Positions 40,677 through 51,432 of a stretch of DNA of 64,000 bases are shown piece by piece. Every line of letters begins with the position of its first letter. The first letter of the stretch is position 1. The stretch comes from Mesomycoplasma flocculare ATCC 27399. Lineage in GTDB: Bacteria; Bacillota_I; Bacilli_A; Mycoplasmatales; Metamycoplasmataceae. A program made the translations under genes and the position numbers. The notes below the pieces were generated by a model. It searched no databases, was not told the origin of the DNA, and was given only the letters and a program-made list of their open reading frames with translations. The stretch covers positions 620,001 to 684,000 of the forward strand of contig NZ_CP007585.1 of assembly GCF_000815065.1 (NCBI RefSeq), read 5' to 3'.

Positions 40677-42203
40677 ATGGTAAATCAAGATTATGCAATT
40701 GAATTTATAAAAGTTTCAAAAAAATTTGGTAATTTTTATGCTAACCATAAAGTTGATTTTAAAGTCAAAAAAAACACAATTCACGCTTTAATTGGCGAAA
40801 ATGGCGCAGGTAAATCAACGCTTATGTCAACCCTTTTTGGAATTTATACCCCCGATGAAGGACAAATTAAAGTTAATGGAAAGCCTTCTTTTATCGAGAA
40901 CCCCAATCGTGCTGCTGATTTTGGAATTGGAATGGTTCACCAACACTTTAAATTAGTTGATGCTTATTCCAATTTTGAAAATATCATTTTAGGTCAAGAA
41001 TTTAGCCACTATGGGATTCTAAACAGAGAAAGCGCAAAACAGAAAATCAAAATTTTACAAGAGAAATACAATATTCACTTTAATCTAGACCAAAAAACAG
41101 GAGATGCATCCGTTGTTGTTAAGCAAAAAATTGAAATTATTAAAATTTTATACCGTAATTCAGATATTTTAATCTTTGATGAACCAACAGCAATTTTATC
41201 ACCACAAGAAATTGATGCTTTTTTAGAAATTTTGAAATTTTTTGTCAAAAATGGCAAAACTATCATTTTTATCTCACATAAATTATTAGAAGTTAAACAA
41301 GTTGCAAATTCTGCCACTGTTTTAAGACACGGAAAAATTATTGCTGATTTTGAAAATCTTGAAAACGTAACCATCGCTGAAATGACAGAAGCAATGGTGG
41401 GAAAAACTGTTATAGAATCCAAAAACATATCAGAAAACCAATTTTCACAATTGGGTCTTAAAGTTGAAAATCTGTTTGCAAAAACAGATAAAGAAATAAT
41501 TGGTTTAAATTTGGAGATTTATAAAGGCGAAATTTTAGCAATTGCTGGAATTGAAGGAAATGGACAATTAGAACTTGAACTTGCAATTTCCGGTCTAATT
41601 AATTCAAAGGGGAAAATTTTTGTCTATGATAAAGAAAATAAACCTATTAATATCGTAAATTTAGGGGTTTTTTCTCGTTTTGGTCTAATCTCGTATGTTC
41701 CAAGCGATAGACACAAATATGCCCTTGTTCTTGATTTGCCAAATTTAGATAATTCAATCATTCGAAACTTAAAAAGCAAAGATTTTGTTGCCAAAACCTT
41801 TATAAAATCACGAAAAGTTCAAGAATTATATGCTAAAATTGTTAAAAATTTTGATATTCGTGGCGATGATATTGGTCGCAGAAATTCGCGGCTTTTATCC
41901 GGGGGGAACCAACAAAAATTCGTGCTTGGTCGTGAAATTCTAACTCCCCATGAAGTACTTTTGATTGTTCAACCCACTCGCGGACTTGATATTGGCGCTA
42001 TTAACCTGGTTCATCAAATAATTTTAGAACAAAAAAAGCAAAATAAAGCGATTTTGCTAATTTCATATGAACTTGATGAAGTTTTAGCGCTAGCAGACAC
42101 AATTTGCGTACTTAACAAAGGAAAACTTTCAAAAAAATTCTTACGAAATGAAATTGATCGTTACAAAATTGGCGAATTAATGGGAGGATTAGAATATGAT
42201 TAA
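40677..42203 (+). CDS. ABC transporter ATP-binding protein with two NBDs (nucleoside/sugar type)
   Basis: The 508-residue cytoplasmic ATPase contains two fused nucleotide-binding domains, like RbsA or NupO. The first has Walker A GENGAGKST and DEPTA; its signature sequence is altered (SVVVKQKIEI). The second has a degenerate Walker A (IEGNGQLELE) but an intact signature LLSGGNQQKF followed by a Walker B region (LLIVQPTRGLD). The ATG at 40677 starts the conserved YAIEF strand; a TTG 21 nt upstream is possible but less likely. It energises uptake through the two permeases and overlaps the first by 8 nt. Confidence 0.92.
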   Translation: MVNQDYAIEFIKVSKKFGNFYANHKVDFKVKKNTIHALIGENGAGKSTLMSTLFGIYTPDEGQIKVNGKPSFIENPNRAADFGIGMVHQHFKLVDAYSNFENIILGQEFSHYGILNRESAKQKIKILQEKYNIHFNLDQKTGDASVVVKQKIEIIKILYRNSDILIFDEPTAILSPQEIDAFLEILKFFVKNGKTIIFISHKLLEVKQVANSATVLRHGKIIADFENLENVTIAEMTEAMVGKTVIESKNISENQFSQLGLKVENLFAKTDKEIIGLNLEIYKGEILAIAGIEGNGQLELELAISGLINSKGKIFVYDKENKPINIVNLGVFSRFGLISYVPSDRHKYALVLDLPNLDNSIIRNLKSKDFVAKTFIKSRKVQELYAKIVKNFDIRGDDIGRRNSRLLSGGNQQKFVLGREILTPHEVLLIVQPTRGLDIGAINLVHQIILEQKKQNKAILLISYELDEVLALADTICVLNKGKLSKKFLRNEIDRYKIGELMGGLEYD

Positions 42204-43905
42204 AAATTTAATTAATCCGTTTCCATTTTTTTGAAAAAAAATTGATAAAATTAGTGCAAAAAGTTCGTCTGAAAAAATTTTTTCAACACTTTGAGCAATT
42301 TTTTTCGGAATTCTTATTTCATTCATTTTCATTCGTTCATTTGGTTATAATCCATTAAAAGTTTATAATACAATGTTTTTTAAGATTGCTTTTGCTAAAA
42401 ACGAGATTCGAAATTTACTATTGGTAACATCAATTTTTGTTTTTGCCAGTATTGCAATCGCGATTTCTTTTAAAGCAGGTCTATTTAATATCGGCGTTCC
42501 TGGCCAGATGATGATTTCAGGGGTTATTGCCTTAATTATTTATTTAAATTTAACTTCAATAAATATTTATATTCGTTTATTTCTAGGCTTTTTTTTGGGA
42601 ATTTTGACCAGTGGAGTTCTTGGTTTTTTAGTTGGAATTTTAAAATCTTTTTTGCGGATTAACGAGGTTATTTCAACAATTTTAATAAACTGAATAGTCT
42701 ATTATATAACTAAATTTTTACTTACATCCACCAGTTTTGAAATTGGCTTTAAGTCAAATTCGCCACTTACAAGCCAAAGTATTAGCGATGCAGCCTTTCT
42801 ATCAGTTTTTCCAACAAGAAGTTTTTCGATAATAATACTATTTTTAGGGTTGTTGTTTGCTTTTTTAATATGAATTGTAATGCAAAAAACAACAGTTGGC
42901 CTCCGAATAAAAATTGTTGGCCAAAATAAAAACGCCGCAACTTATGCCGGAATTAACAACAAAACTATGACAATTTCAACAATGACGCTTTCCGGGATAA
43001 TTAGTGGAATCGCTGGCTTTATTTGATATATTTTTTATAAGCGCTCGTTTACATTAGCAAATGGCATGCCGCGTGAAGGGTTTGATGCAATTTTAGTCGC
43101 ACTTTTAGCTTTTAACTCTCCTCTTGGCATCATCCCAACCTCATTTTTTTATTCTACATTAACAATTGGCGCTAGCAGACTTCAGAATCATTCAATTTTA
43201 TTAAACCAAGAAACAATGCAAATTGTAATCGGAATTATTATTTATTTATCGGCAATTTCGGTTATTTTTATTAACTTTAAACCGATAAGGTGAACTTTAA
43301 ACTTTTGATTTTTGCTACGCTCAAAGCGATTTTTTGATACAAAAACACAAAAATTGGCGTTTTTGAAATTGGAAAAATCTAATTTTAGTAATTTAAATTT
43401 AATTGGCATAAAAAAGATTAAAAAGGAAAAAATTGAGACTCTTAACTATGAAATTACTAATTTAGAAAAGAAAAAAAATGAATATTTAGCTGTGTTTTTA
43501 AATGAAAAAATTAATGTTTTTAAATTGTATCTTAACATTCAAAAAATTAATATTAAATTATATTTTTTGAAAAAACAGTCATTGAAAATAAAAAATGCTG
43601 ATAATGTTTTATTGTGAAAAAAAATTAAGTTGAATATTAAAAATAATTTTGGCATCGACTCAAATTTTAAAAATAAAAATTTACACGAAAAATTGGCATT
43701 TTTTGAATCTATAGCTCAAAAGAAAAGACTAGCAAACCAAGAACTAAATTCGTCAGGTTATTATGATCTTAGAAATAATTTTAATGCATTTAAACAACAA
43801 TTTATCGAACAACATTTACAATTTCGAGCTTTAAAAGTTAAAATCATTAATGATTTTAGAACAAAAAAAAATTTAAAATCTGACAAAATTAAGGAGAAAA
43901 AATAA
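42196..43905 (+). CDS. ABC transporter permease with a ~200-residue basic C-terminal extension
   Basis: The 569-residue protein starts inside the ATPase stop (ATGATTAA). Residues 30-365 form the BPD_transp_2-type channel (AGLFNIGVPGQMMISG and GLRIKIVGQNKNAATYAGIN are family signatures). The remaining ~200 residues are Lys/Asn-rich, predicted helical and hydrophilic, and lack any recognised domain. Homologues end soon after the last helix. The extension may be cytoplasmic and coiled. UGA encodes several Trp. Confidence 0.88.
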
Positions 43906-44816
43906 TGACGCTTGATACAATTATTCCAATTCTGACACTTTTTTTTCTTTTTTTTTCAATAATAACAACAGGTTCAATTGCCGGATTATATAGCGAAAAA
44001 ACGGGAATTGTCAACATTGCAATTAACGGAATCATGATCATCGGCGCAACAATTTATGGATTTTTTTCAATTCTAATTGGTATTTCCAATATGGCCATTC
44101 AGTTATTGCTAATCCCACTTGCAGCACTTTTTTCAGGGCTTTTTGCTCTTTTACATGGGTTTATCACCATAAAATTGAAAGGGAATCATATAATTTCTGG
44201 GGTAGCTCTCAATATTCTTGCCCCTGCAATTTCCTTTGTTTTGCTAAAAATTTATGGAAATAATAACCGTTTTGAATCAATTGCTAACGAACTAGCTTTT
44301 GGACAAAACAAGGAATTTCTAAACATTTTTTCACTTAAATTATTTATCGTAACTAGCTTAATTATTATAACCTGATTTATTTTTGCAAAAACAAAACTAG
44401 GACTAAGAATTTCTGCAATTGGCGAAAATCCGCATGCAGCAGCTGCGGCCGGAATTAATGTTAATAGACTAAAATGATTTGGTGTTTTTCTTTCAGGAAT
44501 AATCGGCGGAATCGCGGGTAGTTTTTATTTTCAGTACGCCGGTTCGACTTTTAGAGGAAATGTTCAAGGCCTTGGATTTTTGTCATTGACGATTTTAATT
44601 ATGGGCCGCTGAAAAGTTGTCTTTATTGTAATTTCAGGGCTAATTTTCCCGTTTTTGTACACATTATCAATTAATTTAGCAGGAAATTTTGGAAACTTTT
44701 TACCAATTGTTGAAGCTTCCCCATATCTTTTTACAATTATTCTGCTTATGTTAAGTTCAAAAAAAGATTTAGCCCCGAAAGCACTCGGAATTCCCTATGA
44801 TAAATCGTTAAAATAA
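43905..44816 (+). CDS. ABC transporter permease, second subunit (nucleoside type)
   Basis: The 303-residue protein has about eight to nine hydrophobic segments and the signatures GSIAGLYSEKTGIVNIAING and LGLRISAIGENPHAAAAAGIN, as in NupQ/YufQ permeases. Its ATG overlaps the previous stop by one base (TAATG) after an AAGGAG. It completes the importer and precedes thymidine kinase, consistent with nucleoside uptake and salvage. Confidence 0.9.
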
Positions 44817-44836
44817 ATCATCCTTATTTTATATTT

Positions 44837-44842
44837 TATAAT
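44837..44842 (+). promoter_or_regulatory. Candidate -10 box of tdk
   Basis: TATAAT lies 43 nt before the tdk ATG, just after the permease stop codon, so tdk can be transcribed on its own. Confidence 0.45.
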
Positions 44843-44885
44843 ATAAAAAATAACCATTTTAATTTAGACACACAAAGGTTTTAAT

Positions 44886-45440
44886 ATGTATAAAAAATTT
44901 TTTGATGGCGTAATTGAAGTAATTACAGGTCCAATGTTTTCCGGTAAATCTGATGAATTAATTAAAAGGATAAAAATTCTAACATATGCTGATATTAAAA
45001 CGTTAGTAATAAAACCTAAAATCGATAATCGTTTTTCTGAATGTGAAATTGTTTCGCGTTCCGGACTTAGAATTCCCACTTTTAGCGCGAGAACAACGCA
45101 AGAAATTAAATACTTATTTGCCCAAAACAACTACCAAGCAATTGCTATTGACGAAATTCAATTCTTTGATGATGAAATAGTTTCTTTTCTTGATGAAATT
45201 GCAAACAAAGGAATTAGAGTAATTGTTAGCGGTCTTGATCAGGATTTTCGTCGAAAACCTTTTGGTAGCTTACCAAATTTAATGGCAATTGCCGAAAATG
45301 TTACAAAATTACAGGCAGTTTGTTCCCTATGCAAACGCGCGGCCACAACTTCGGCACGCCGTAGTAAAATTGGCAGTCAAACTTTGATAGGTGATCAAAC
45401 CGAATACGAAGCTCGTTGTCGCGCGTGCCATAATTTATAA
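44886..45440 (+). CDS. tdk: Thymidine kinase
   Basis: The 184-residue type II kinase phosphorylates thymidine to TMP, necessary where nucleosides are scavenged. The P-loop is GPMFSGKSDEL, the catalytic Glu lies within IDEIQFF, and the Lasso zinc site has CSLC and CRACH. It follows the nucleoside importer. A T17 tract follows its stop codon. Confidence 0.96.
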   Translation: MYKKFFDGVIEVITGPMFSGKSDELIKRIKILTYADIKTLVIKPKIDNRFSECEIVSRSGLRIPTFSARTTQEIKYLFAQNNYQAIAIDEIQFFDDEIVSFLDEIANKGIRVIVSGLDQDFRRKPFGSLPNLMAIAENVTKLQAVCSLCKRAATTSARRSKIGSQTLIGDQTEYEARCRACHNL

Positions 45441-45457
45441 TTTTTTTTTTTTTTTTT
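45441..45457. repeat. T17 homopolymer between tdk and tRNA-Gly
   Basis: Seventeen T residues follow the tdk stop directly and end 20 nt before the tRNA promoter. Without a preceding hairpin it is not a classical terminator, though it could act as a U-tract. Confidence 0.75.
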
Positions 45458-45477
45458 AAGAACTATTCCTTATTTTG

Positions 45478-45486
45478 TGCTATAAT
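45478..45486 (+). promoter_or_regulatory. Extended -10 box of tRNA-Gly
   Basis: TGCTATAAT ends 12 nt before the first base of the tRNA and is identical to that of 5S rRNA. Confidence 0.7.
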
Positions 45487-45498
45487 TACTATTTGTAT

Positions 45499-45572
45499 GC
45501 AAGTGTAGTTTAATGGTAGAACTTCAGCCTTCCAAGCTGACTGTGAGGGTTCGATTCCCTTCACTTGCTCCA
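45499..45572 (+). tRNA. tRNA-Gly (anticodon UCC)
   Basis: The acceptor stem GCAAGTG pairs with CACTTGC. The anticodon stem TCAGC/GCTGA encloses the loop CTTCCAA with anticodon TCC, and the T-arm is AGGGTTCGATTCCCT. The CCA end is encoded. It stands alone with its own promoter; the next 127 nt contain only AT-rich DNA and the ptsH promoter. Confidence 0.93.
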
Positions 45573-45699
45573 TATCTTTTGTGACCATTTTCTTTCCTTC
45601 AAAAACCTATTTTCAACGTTTTTTGAAGTAATTAATTTTTATTTTTACAAAAATAATATAAAATTATACAAGTATTTTAAAATCTAAAAAAGGGGAATA

Positions 45700-45969
45700 A
45701 TGGTAACATTTTCTGGAACAGTAATTGACAAATTGGGTTTTCACGCTCGACCAGCTTCAAAAGTTGCTAAATTAGCAACCGAATTTAAATCGGAAGTTAA
45801 AATTTTTAACGGCGAAAAATCTGGAAATGCAAAGTCAATTATGAATATAATGGCATTAGGTATTAAATCTGGAGCCGAATTTCGTTTTGAAATTACTGGT
45901 GAAGATGAAAACGAAGCGGCAAAAGCAATTAAAGATTTAATAATTGCAGAAAAATTAATTCTTGAATAG
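45700..45969 (+). CDS. ptsH: Phosphocarrier protein HPr
   Basis: The 89-residue HPr carries phosphate from Enzyme I to the EIIA domains. The phosphorylated His is in GFHARPASK near residue 15, and the regulatory Ser region NAKSIMNIMAL contains the usual Ser46. The gene is monocistronic, with AAAAGGGG upstream and a strong terminator. Confidence 0.96.
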   Translation: MVTFSGTVIDKLGFHARPASKVAKLATEFKSEVKIFNGEKSGNAKSIMNIMALGIKSGAEFRFEITGEDENEAAKAIKDLIIAEKLILE

Positions 45970-46000
45970 TTAAAAATAGAAATTTTTATCAATTTTTTTC

Positions 46001-46027
46001 AAAAACCCCGTCAATTGCGGGGTTTTT
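46001..46027 (+). terminator. ptsH terminator
   Basis: AAAAACCCCG (46001-46010) pairs with CGGGGTTTTT across a short loop: a classical intrinsic terminator and one of the few GC-rich stems in the window. Confidence 0.9.
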
Positions 46028-46194
46028 ATATTTCAGCATTATGATTATAAAAATGGTTTAAAAATTATACTTTTTTATAATTTTTAAGATAAATAGCAAA
46101 AAAAGCTTTTATTTGTTGTAAAATTTAGTTATTCAATCTAATTTTTCGTGTTGAATTAATCATTTTTTATATTAAACTATAAATAAAGGAAAAA

Positions 46195-48675
46195 ATGACA
46201 TTTTCACTCAAATCTGTATTTAGCGGAAGCACCAAGAAAAGTACCAATAATTCTGGCGCTGGTAAAATGCGCAGGATTTTGTCAAAAATATCTGGAGCTT
46301 TTATGCTCCCAATTTCGGTAATGTCAATTGCCGGATTGCTTTTAGGAGTTGGAGCGGCAATTGCAAGTAATGCGCCTGAGGATTATTTACATCTAAAACG
46401 ATTTGGATTATTTTTCCAATTATTAGGCGAACCTGTTTTTGCTGCCTTGCCGCTTTTATTTGCCACAGCCTTCGTTATCGCCTTCACAGACGAAGCGGGT
46501 GTAGCTGTTTTTTCTACGATCATCGGTTTTCTTGTTTTTGTTGCAATTCAGTCAGTTTTTATTTCTGATGTAACAAAAGAGATTATTAATGAAACTACCA
46601 ACAAAAAGGAAATAAAAAAAATTGGCGTTGAAATTTTATTTCAAGGCGCAGGAAGAGACCCGGCTGGACTTAGCCAACTTGTTGGCTCATCTTTAGGTTT
46701 TAAATCCCTGCAAACTTCTGTATTTGGCGGGCTAGCTGTCGGCCTTACCGTTCAATATTTATATAATCGTTTCCACACAATTCAATTACCACAAATGCTT
46801 TCATTTTTTGGTGGTAAAAGATTTGTTTCCCTTATTACAATTCCGACAATGGCCTTATTAGCCTTTGTTTTCTTAATCTTTTGACCTTGAGTCGGAGTTG
46901 CATTAAACCTTTTTGGAACCTCTTTAGCGAAAGTTCCTTACGGGCTTGAGTCATTTATTTTCGGATATATAGAAAGATCTTTAATTCCTTTTGGACTTCA
47001 CCATGTTTTTTATGCCCCACTTTGATATTCTCCAGCTGGTGGTGATGCTGGTGCAACAATTACTAACTGAGCACTAAATGAAGGAATTGAAGTTGTTGCT
47101 CATGATGGAAATGCTTTTGAGATTGTTTCAAAAGGAACAACAGTAGCTGGTGATTCACTTCAGAAAATTTTAAAAGCAATTGCGGAAAATAAAGACAAAT
47201 TTGTTGGTGATTCAACAGGTTCAACCCACCTTTTAAAATTCGCCAACACAATCGATTATACAAAAGATGGCAAAGAATTTTCGATACCGCTTTTTTCCTT
47301 TTTAGCAAATAATGGTTTTAAAGTCGGAAGATTTACCGATGGAAAATTCTCTGGAATGATGTTTGGGCTTCCAGCAGCCGCTGCTGCAATGATTATGGCA
47401 GCGCCAAAAGAAAATCGTAAAGTTGCAACCGGAACTGTTGTTCCAGCAGCTGCAACTTCAGTTGTAACTGGAGTAACTGAACCAATCGAATTTACTTTCT
47501 TATTTTTAGCGCCAATGCTTTTCTGGGGATTTCACGCTTTTATGATGGCAACTTCGTTTATGATTGCCAACTTGGCCGGAGTTCATATTCCGATGGTTTT
47601 CTCAGGTGGAGCGCTTGATTTATTAATGTATGGAATAATCCCAGTTCAAAAAGGTACTAATTTCTGGTGAACTTTTCTAGTTGGGCTTGCTTATGCACCA
47701 ATTTATTATTTTGTTTTCCTATTTTTCATCAAATGGAAAAATCTTGAAACACCAGGAAGAGGAGAAAATATAAAATTATTTACCAAAGCCGATTATATTG
47801 CTCGAAATGAACAAACAAAAGGAAAAAATATTGACCCACAAGCGCTTGCAATAATTCAAGGTTATGGGGGAATTGATAATATTACAATTTTCAATAACTG
47901 TGCTTCTAGGCTCCGTTATGATGTTAAAGATTTAGCGCTGGTCGATGAAAAGAAACTAAAAGCCGCTGGTGCTGTAGCAATTAAAATCGAAGGACAACAT
48001 CATGTTCAAGCGATTATGGGACCTGTTGCTGAACAATTAAATGCGAAAATTAACTCACAACGTGAATTAATTAAATCACTTTCGCAATCAGAAATTAGTA
48101 ATATTTTAGAACGCAGCCCTAAAAAAGTTGGCTCTGATAGCAAAAATCAGCTTAAAACTGACTGTAAATGTGGAGAAGAAATTTGTAGATGTAATATTCC
48201 ACAAAACATTTTCGCACCCGCTACCGGAGAATTAATCGAACTTAGCGCCGTAAAAGATGGCGTATTTTCTGAGAAAAAATTAGGGAAGGGTTTTGCTATT
48301 CGTGTTGGAAAAACCGGAAAAATTGACATTTTTGCGCCAATTTCAGGGTATGTAAGTATGGCTTTTGAAACAAAACACGCCTTTGGATTCACCTCTCATG
48401 ATGAAAGTACGCAAATTTTAATACATATGGGAATTGACACTGTTGATCTTGAAGGTCAAGGTTTTGAAGCCTTTATTAAAACGGGTCAAAAAATTCGCGC
48501 TGGCGACAAAGTTGCAAATGTTGATCTTGATTACCTCAGTAATTCTGGAATCACAAATACCGACATTATCGTTGTTCTGCTCCATGAATCAAGTCAAAAA
48601 GATTTCAAATTTGTAATCAAACCACAAAAAATTAATTCCCTACCTGTTTTAGTAGGAAAAAGTCACAAACCTTAA
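46195..48675 (+). CDS. ptsG: PTS EIICBA permease, glucose type
   Basis: The 826-residue protein carries all three domains. EIIC covers about 20-530, with TEPIEFTFLFLAP; EIIB has Cys569 in NNCASRLRY; EIIA has His744 in ILIHMGIDTV and His728 in TKHAFGF. It imports and phosphorylates glucose or a related sugar with phosphate from HPr, and its EIIA could also serve the A-less GlcNAc permease. An unusual Cys-rich linker CKCGEEICRC joins B to A (Cys657, 659, 664 and 666). UGA encodes several Trp. It is monocistronic, 225 nt after ptsH. Confidence 0.92.
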
Positions 48676-48713
48676 ATTAAAAAGGTTGTTTAAACCCAAA
48701 TAATCTAAGGTTT

Positions 48714-48749
48714 AACACTGTTAGTTCTAAATTCTAACGGTGTTTTTTT
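48714..48749 (+). terminator. ptsG terminator
   Basis: AACACTGTTAG pairs with CTAACGGTGTT (one wobble pair), followed by T7. It lies 39 nt after the stop codon. Confidence 0.85.
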
Positions 48750-48920
48750 ATCCATTTTTATTTTCGATATTTGCGTTTAATTATACAGCATTTTTTTTCA
48801 TTAAAGTAAACAATAACCAAAAATTACAATAAAAAAACATCATGCTTTTTAGAAAACTATTAAAAAATGATCTAAACAATTTCACTTTTTTAAAAAAGGC
48901 TTATTAAAACTAGTAAAATG

Positions 48921-48952
48921 CGTAATTATACTTTAAATTACGGTTTTTTTTT
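48921..48952. terminator. Hairpin at the 3' end of the MIP gene
   Basis: CGTAATT pairs with AATTACG, with T9 following on the plus strand. It sits a few bases beyond the MIP stop codon on the minus strand, and could stop transcripts from either side. Confidence 0.5.
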
Positions 48953-48954
48953 AC

Positions 48955-51411
48955 TTACTTTCAGTCACCAAAAACATCAACTTTGTGCGCGTCATCAAAT
49001 CCATTTGGGAACAAGTAAGTTTTTATGCTTTTACCAGTGTAAAGTTGTTGCATTGCTTGGAAATAAGATTTTCTCTGATGCTTTGAGCCATAAATTAAAT
49101 CGTATTTTGGCAAATTATAACTGCCATAATACCCATTATATTCATGACCATAAGATCGTAAATTTAGAGTAAGCGCAGTTGACGCTGTTCTATCGTTTGC
49201 AAAAACAAGTGAATAAAGCTTGTTGTTTTTATAAACTCCGGTTCCTGACATTCCTCCACCTGCTGTAAAATTATCAAGCAGCGTTCCTAAACCCCAAAAT
49301 AAATATGGGGTTTCTTTGAAAGTATTAGTTGATTTGTCAAACTTTGTTACCTTAATAAAACCATTACTTACATAGGCATTTGAGATAAAAAGGTCTGTCA
49401 AACCCGGCTTATTTACAAAAGAGCGATATGATCTTGTCCAGGAAAGATCCCCTCCATCTTTCAGTTTTGGATTAGTTAAATCACTATTAAAATAAAGGTC
49501 ATGATCCTTATTTACATAAGGACTCACACTAAATTTCCTTGTTTGTCAAGCTTGCTTATTTTTATATTCGTTTAAAGTGGAATTAAGTTCGCCTTCAGAA
49601 ACCGGGAAACCAAGACCGTAAAACTGATTTGCCGGAAGTTGTTCATATTGATTTTTTTCTAAAAGATTTGCTTCTGAAGTAATTGTACTTGTTTTATCGT
49701 TAGTTTTTGTGTCTTTATGGTCATTATACCAATCCTGTGTAATTACTTTTGCTTGTTGTTCATTATCAAAAGTAAGTTCCATAATCGCAAAATCAAGTAA
49801 TTCTTCCATATTTTTGTATTTTTCTTGGTCTGTATAATCACCAGGTTTTTTCTCAAATACATTAGTACCAAAAACGATTGTTTTAGCATTTAGTTCCGCA
49901 TCCTTTGGCAGTTCTTGATTATTGTTTAACTTATCATCTTGGGTTGCAAAATTAGCACTAACATCTAACTGTTTCCCGCCATTATGGATATTTGTTGTTT
50001 TTGTTCTTATTGAAATATTTACCGTATCATAATAATTATCTTTGCGCGTTTCGCCAGTTGTTGTCATAATATTATTAAGTCCCACACTGCTTTTAATTTT
50101 TGTTAAACTAAGACTTCAAGTATTATATTGTCTGTTATAAGAATTATAGGCATCTTCATCACGCCCATAAATTTTGCCAGCATGATAATCATTAGCGAGT
50201 AAAAGTCGATTTAAAACGTGCGCATTTGTGATAAAATATCAAGTAAGCGGGTAGGTTCCATTATCCTCTTTTTTATAATCAAGAATATTTAAAGTTCCGT
50301 GTCATCCTTTGCTAAAATGCACAATTTCTTTAGGATCTAAATACTCAGGAATGCCTTCTTGGCCATCAGGACGAAATTTTAAAAAAGAACCGTTGCGAAT
50401 ATGAATAGCAATCGCATTTTTTGTTAGTTTTTTATACTCTTCGTTTGGCAGCATTCGTGGAAGACCAACTCTTCCCGGTCCGCCTCTTAAAATTTGCCCA
50501 GTTTCTTTATCAACATGAATTGCTGGGGAAGTATCACCTTTTTGATGTTGGGGAATATCGATACCAGTGATTTTTCCGGAACTATCAAATTTTGGAACAA
50601 CAAAAGTTCTATAAGCGGCATTATCATATAAAGGTTGCCCATTTTGTTTGGCTTGTTCATCAATTTTCGCTTTTAAATTTGCTGGTAATTTTTTTGTCTT
50701 CCCGCGCGGATATTCACTAAGGCCGTCTGGGTTTTCAAGACCAATGATTTTTGCCGGCCCACCGCCGAATTTCTCAATTAAATATCTTCATTCATGATCA
50801 GGGAAATCGTATTGATACTGATCTTCAACAATCCTTTTCCCATCTTTTACAATCGCTCAGTTTTGACCTTTAGGGATAATTTCCTTTAATTTTTCATAGT
50901 ATTGATTAACTTTATCAGCAGGAATTTCTTGTCTTGGTGGTGTTTCTTTTTCTTGTTTTTTTTCGACTGGTTTTAAAACCTCGCGAAATGAACCAATAAT
51001 TAATTTGGTAAGATTATCAACTTGGTAATTTGTTTTTTTCACTTGATAGTCTAAAGTTTTAAAAGCATTATCTCATTCTCGCTGTTTTTGCTCAAGGTCG
51101 GCACCTTTAAATAATTTAGCTAAATCAACTTTAAATTTATCAAAATTTTTTTTAAGTTCTTGATAACTTGCCGCCGAAGGAGAATTTTCAAAACTTTGAT
51201 ATGAAGAATCAATCCGGTTTTTAAGATCTTCTCTAATATTTTCAGTTTTAATTTGTTGACTCTGGTCGACGTTTTGTTGCCTTTGTTCGGTTGAATTTTC
51301 TTTTTTTATATGTGTTTTGCAAGATAAGGAAATAAGTAAAACGGAGGCAAAACTAAGCGCATAAATTAGTAAAAATGGATTTTTTTTCATAAAAAAGTAT
51401 TTTTTTTTCAT
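48955..51411 (-). CDS. MIP-type serine protease lipoprotein (DUF31, immunoglobulin-cleaving family)
   Basis: The 818-residue protein has a lipoprotein signal ending ISLSCKTH, a helical Gln/Glu-rich N-terminal part and a DUF31 trypsin-like protease. The triad is placed by motif: His398 in ITNAHVLNR, Asp540 in LDFAIMEL and Ser722 in GGGMSGTG. Several UGA codons encode Trp; the final Trp-Lys follows a UGA just before the stop. It is directly downstream of a MIB gene, the arrangement known for mycoplasma immunoglobulin protease systems, in which MIB binds antibody and MIP cuts off the VH domain. A start at 51390 is also possible. Confidence 0.85.
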
Positions 51412-51432
51412 GTTTTACCCCAAAAAATTTAA

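Noticed and set aside
45441..45457. T17 tract as the tdk terminator
   Set aside because: There is no stem before it. It may still weaken transcription, but it is listed only as a repeat.
48714..48954. A small gene between ptsG and the MIP gene
   Set aside because: Frames there are short and AT-driven; only hairpins are recognisable.
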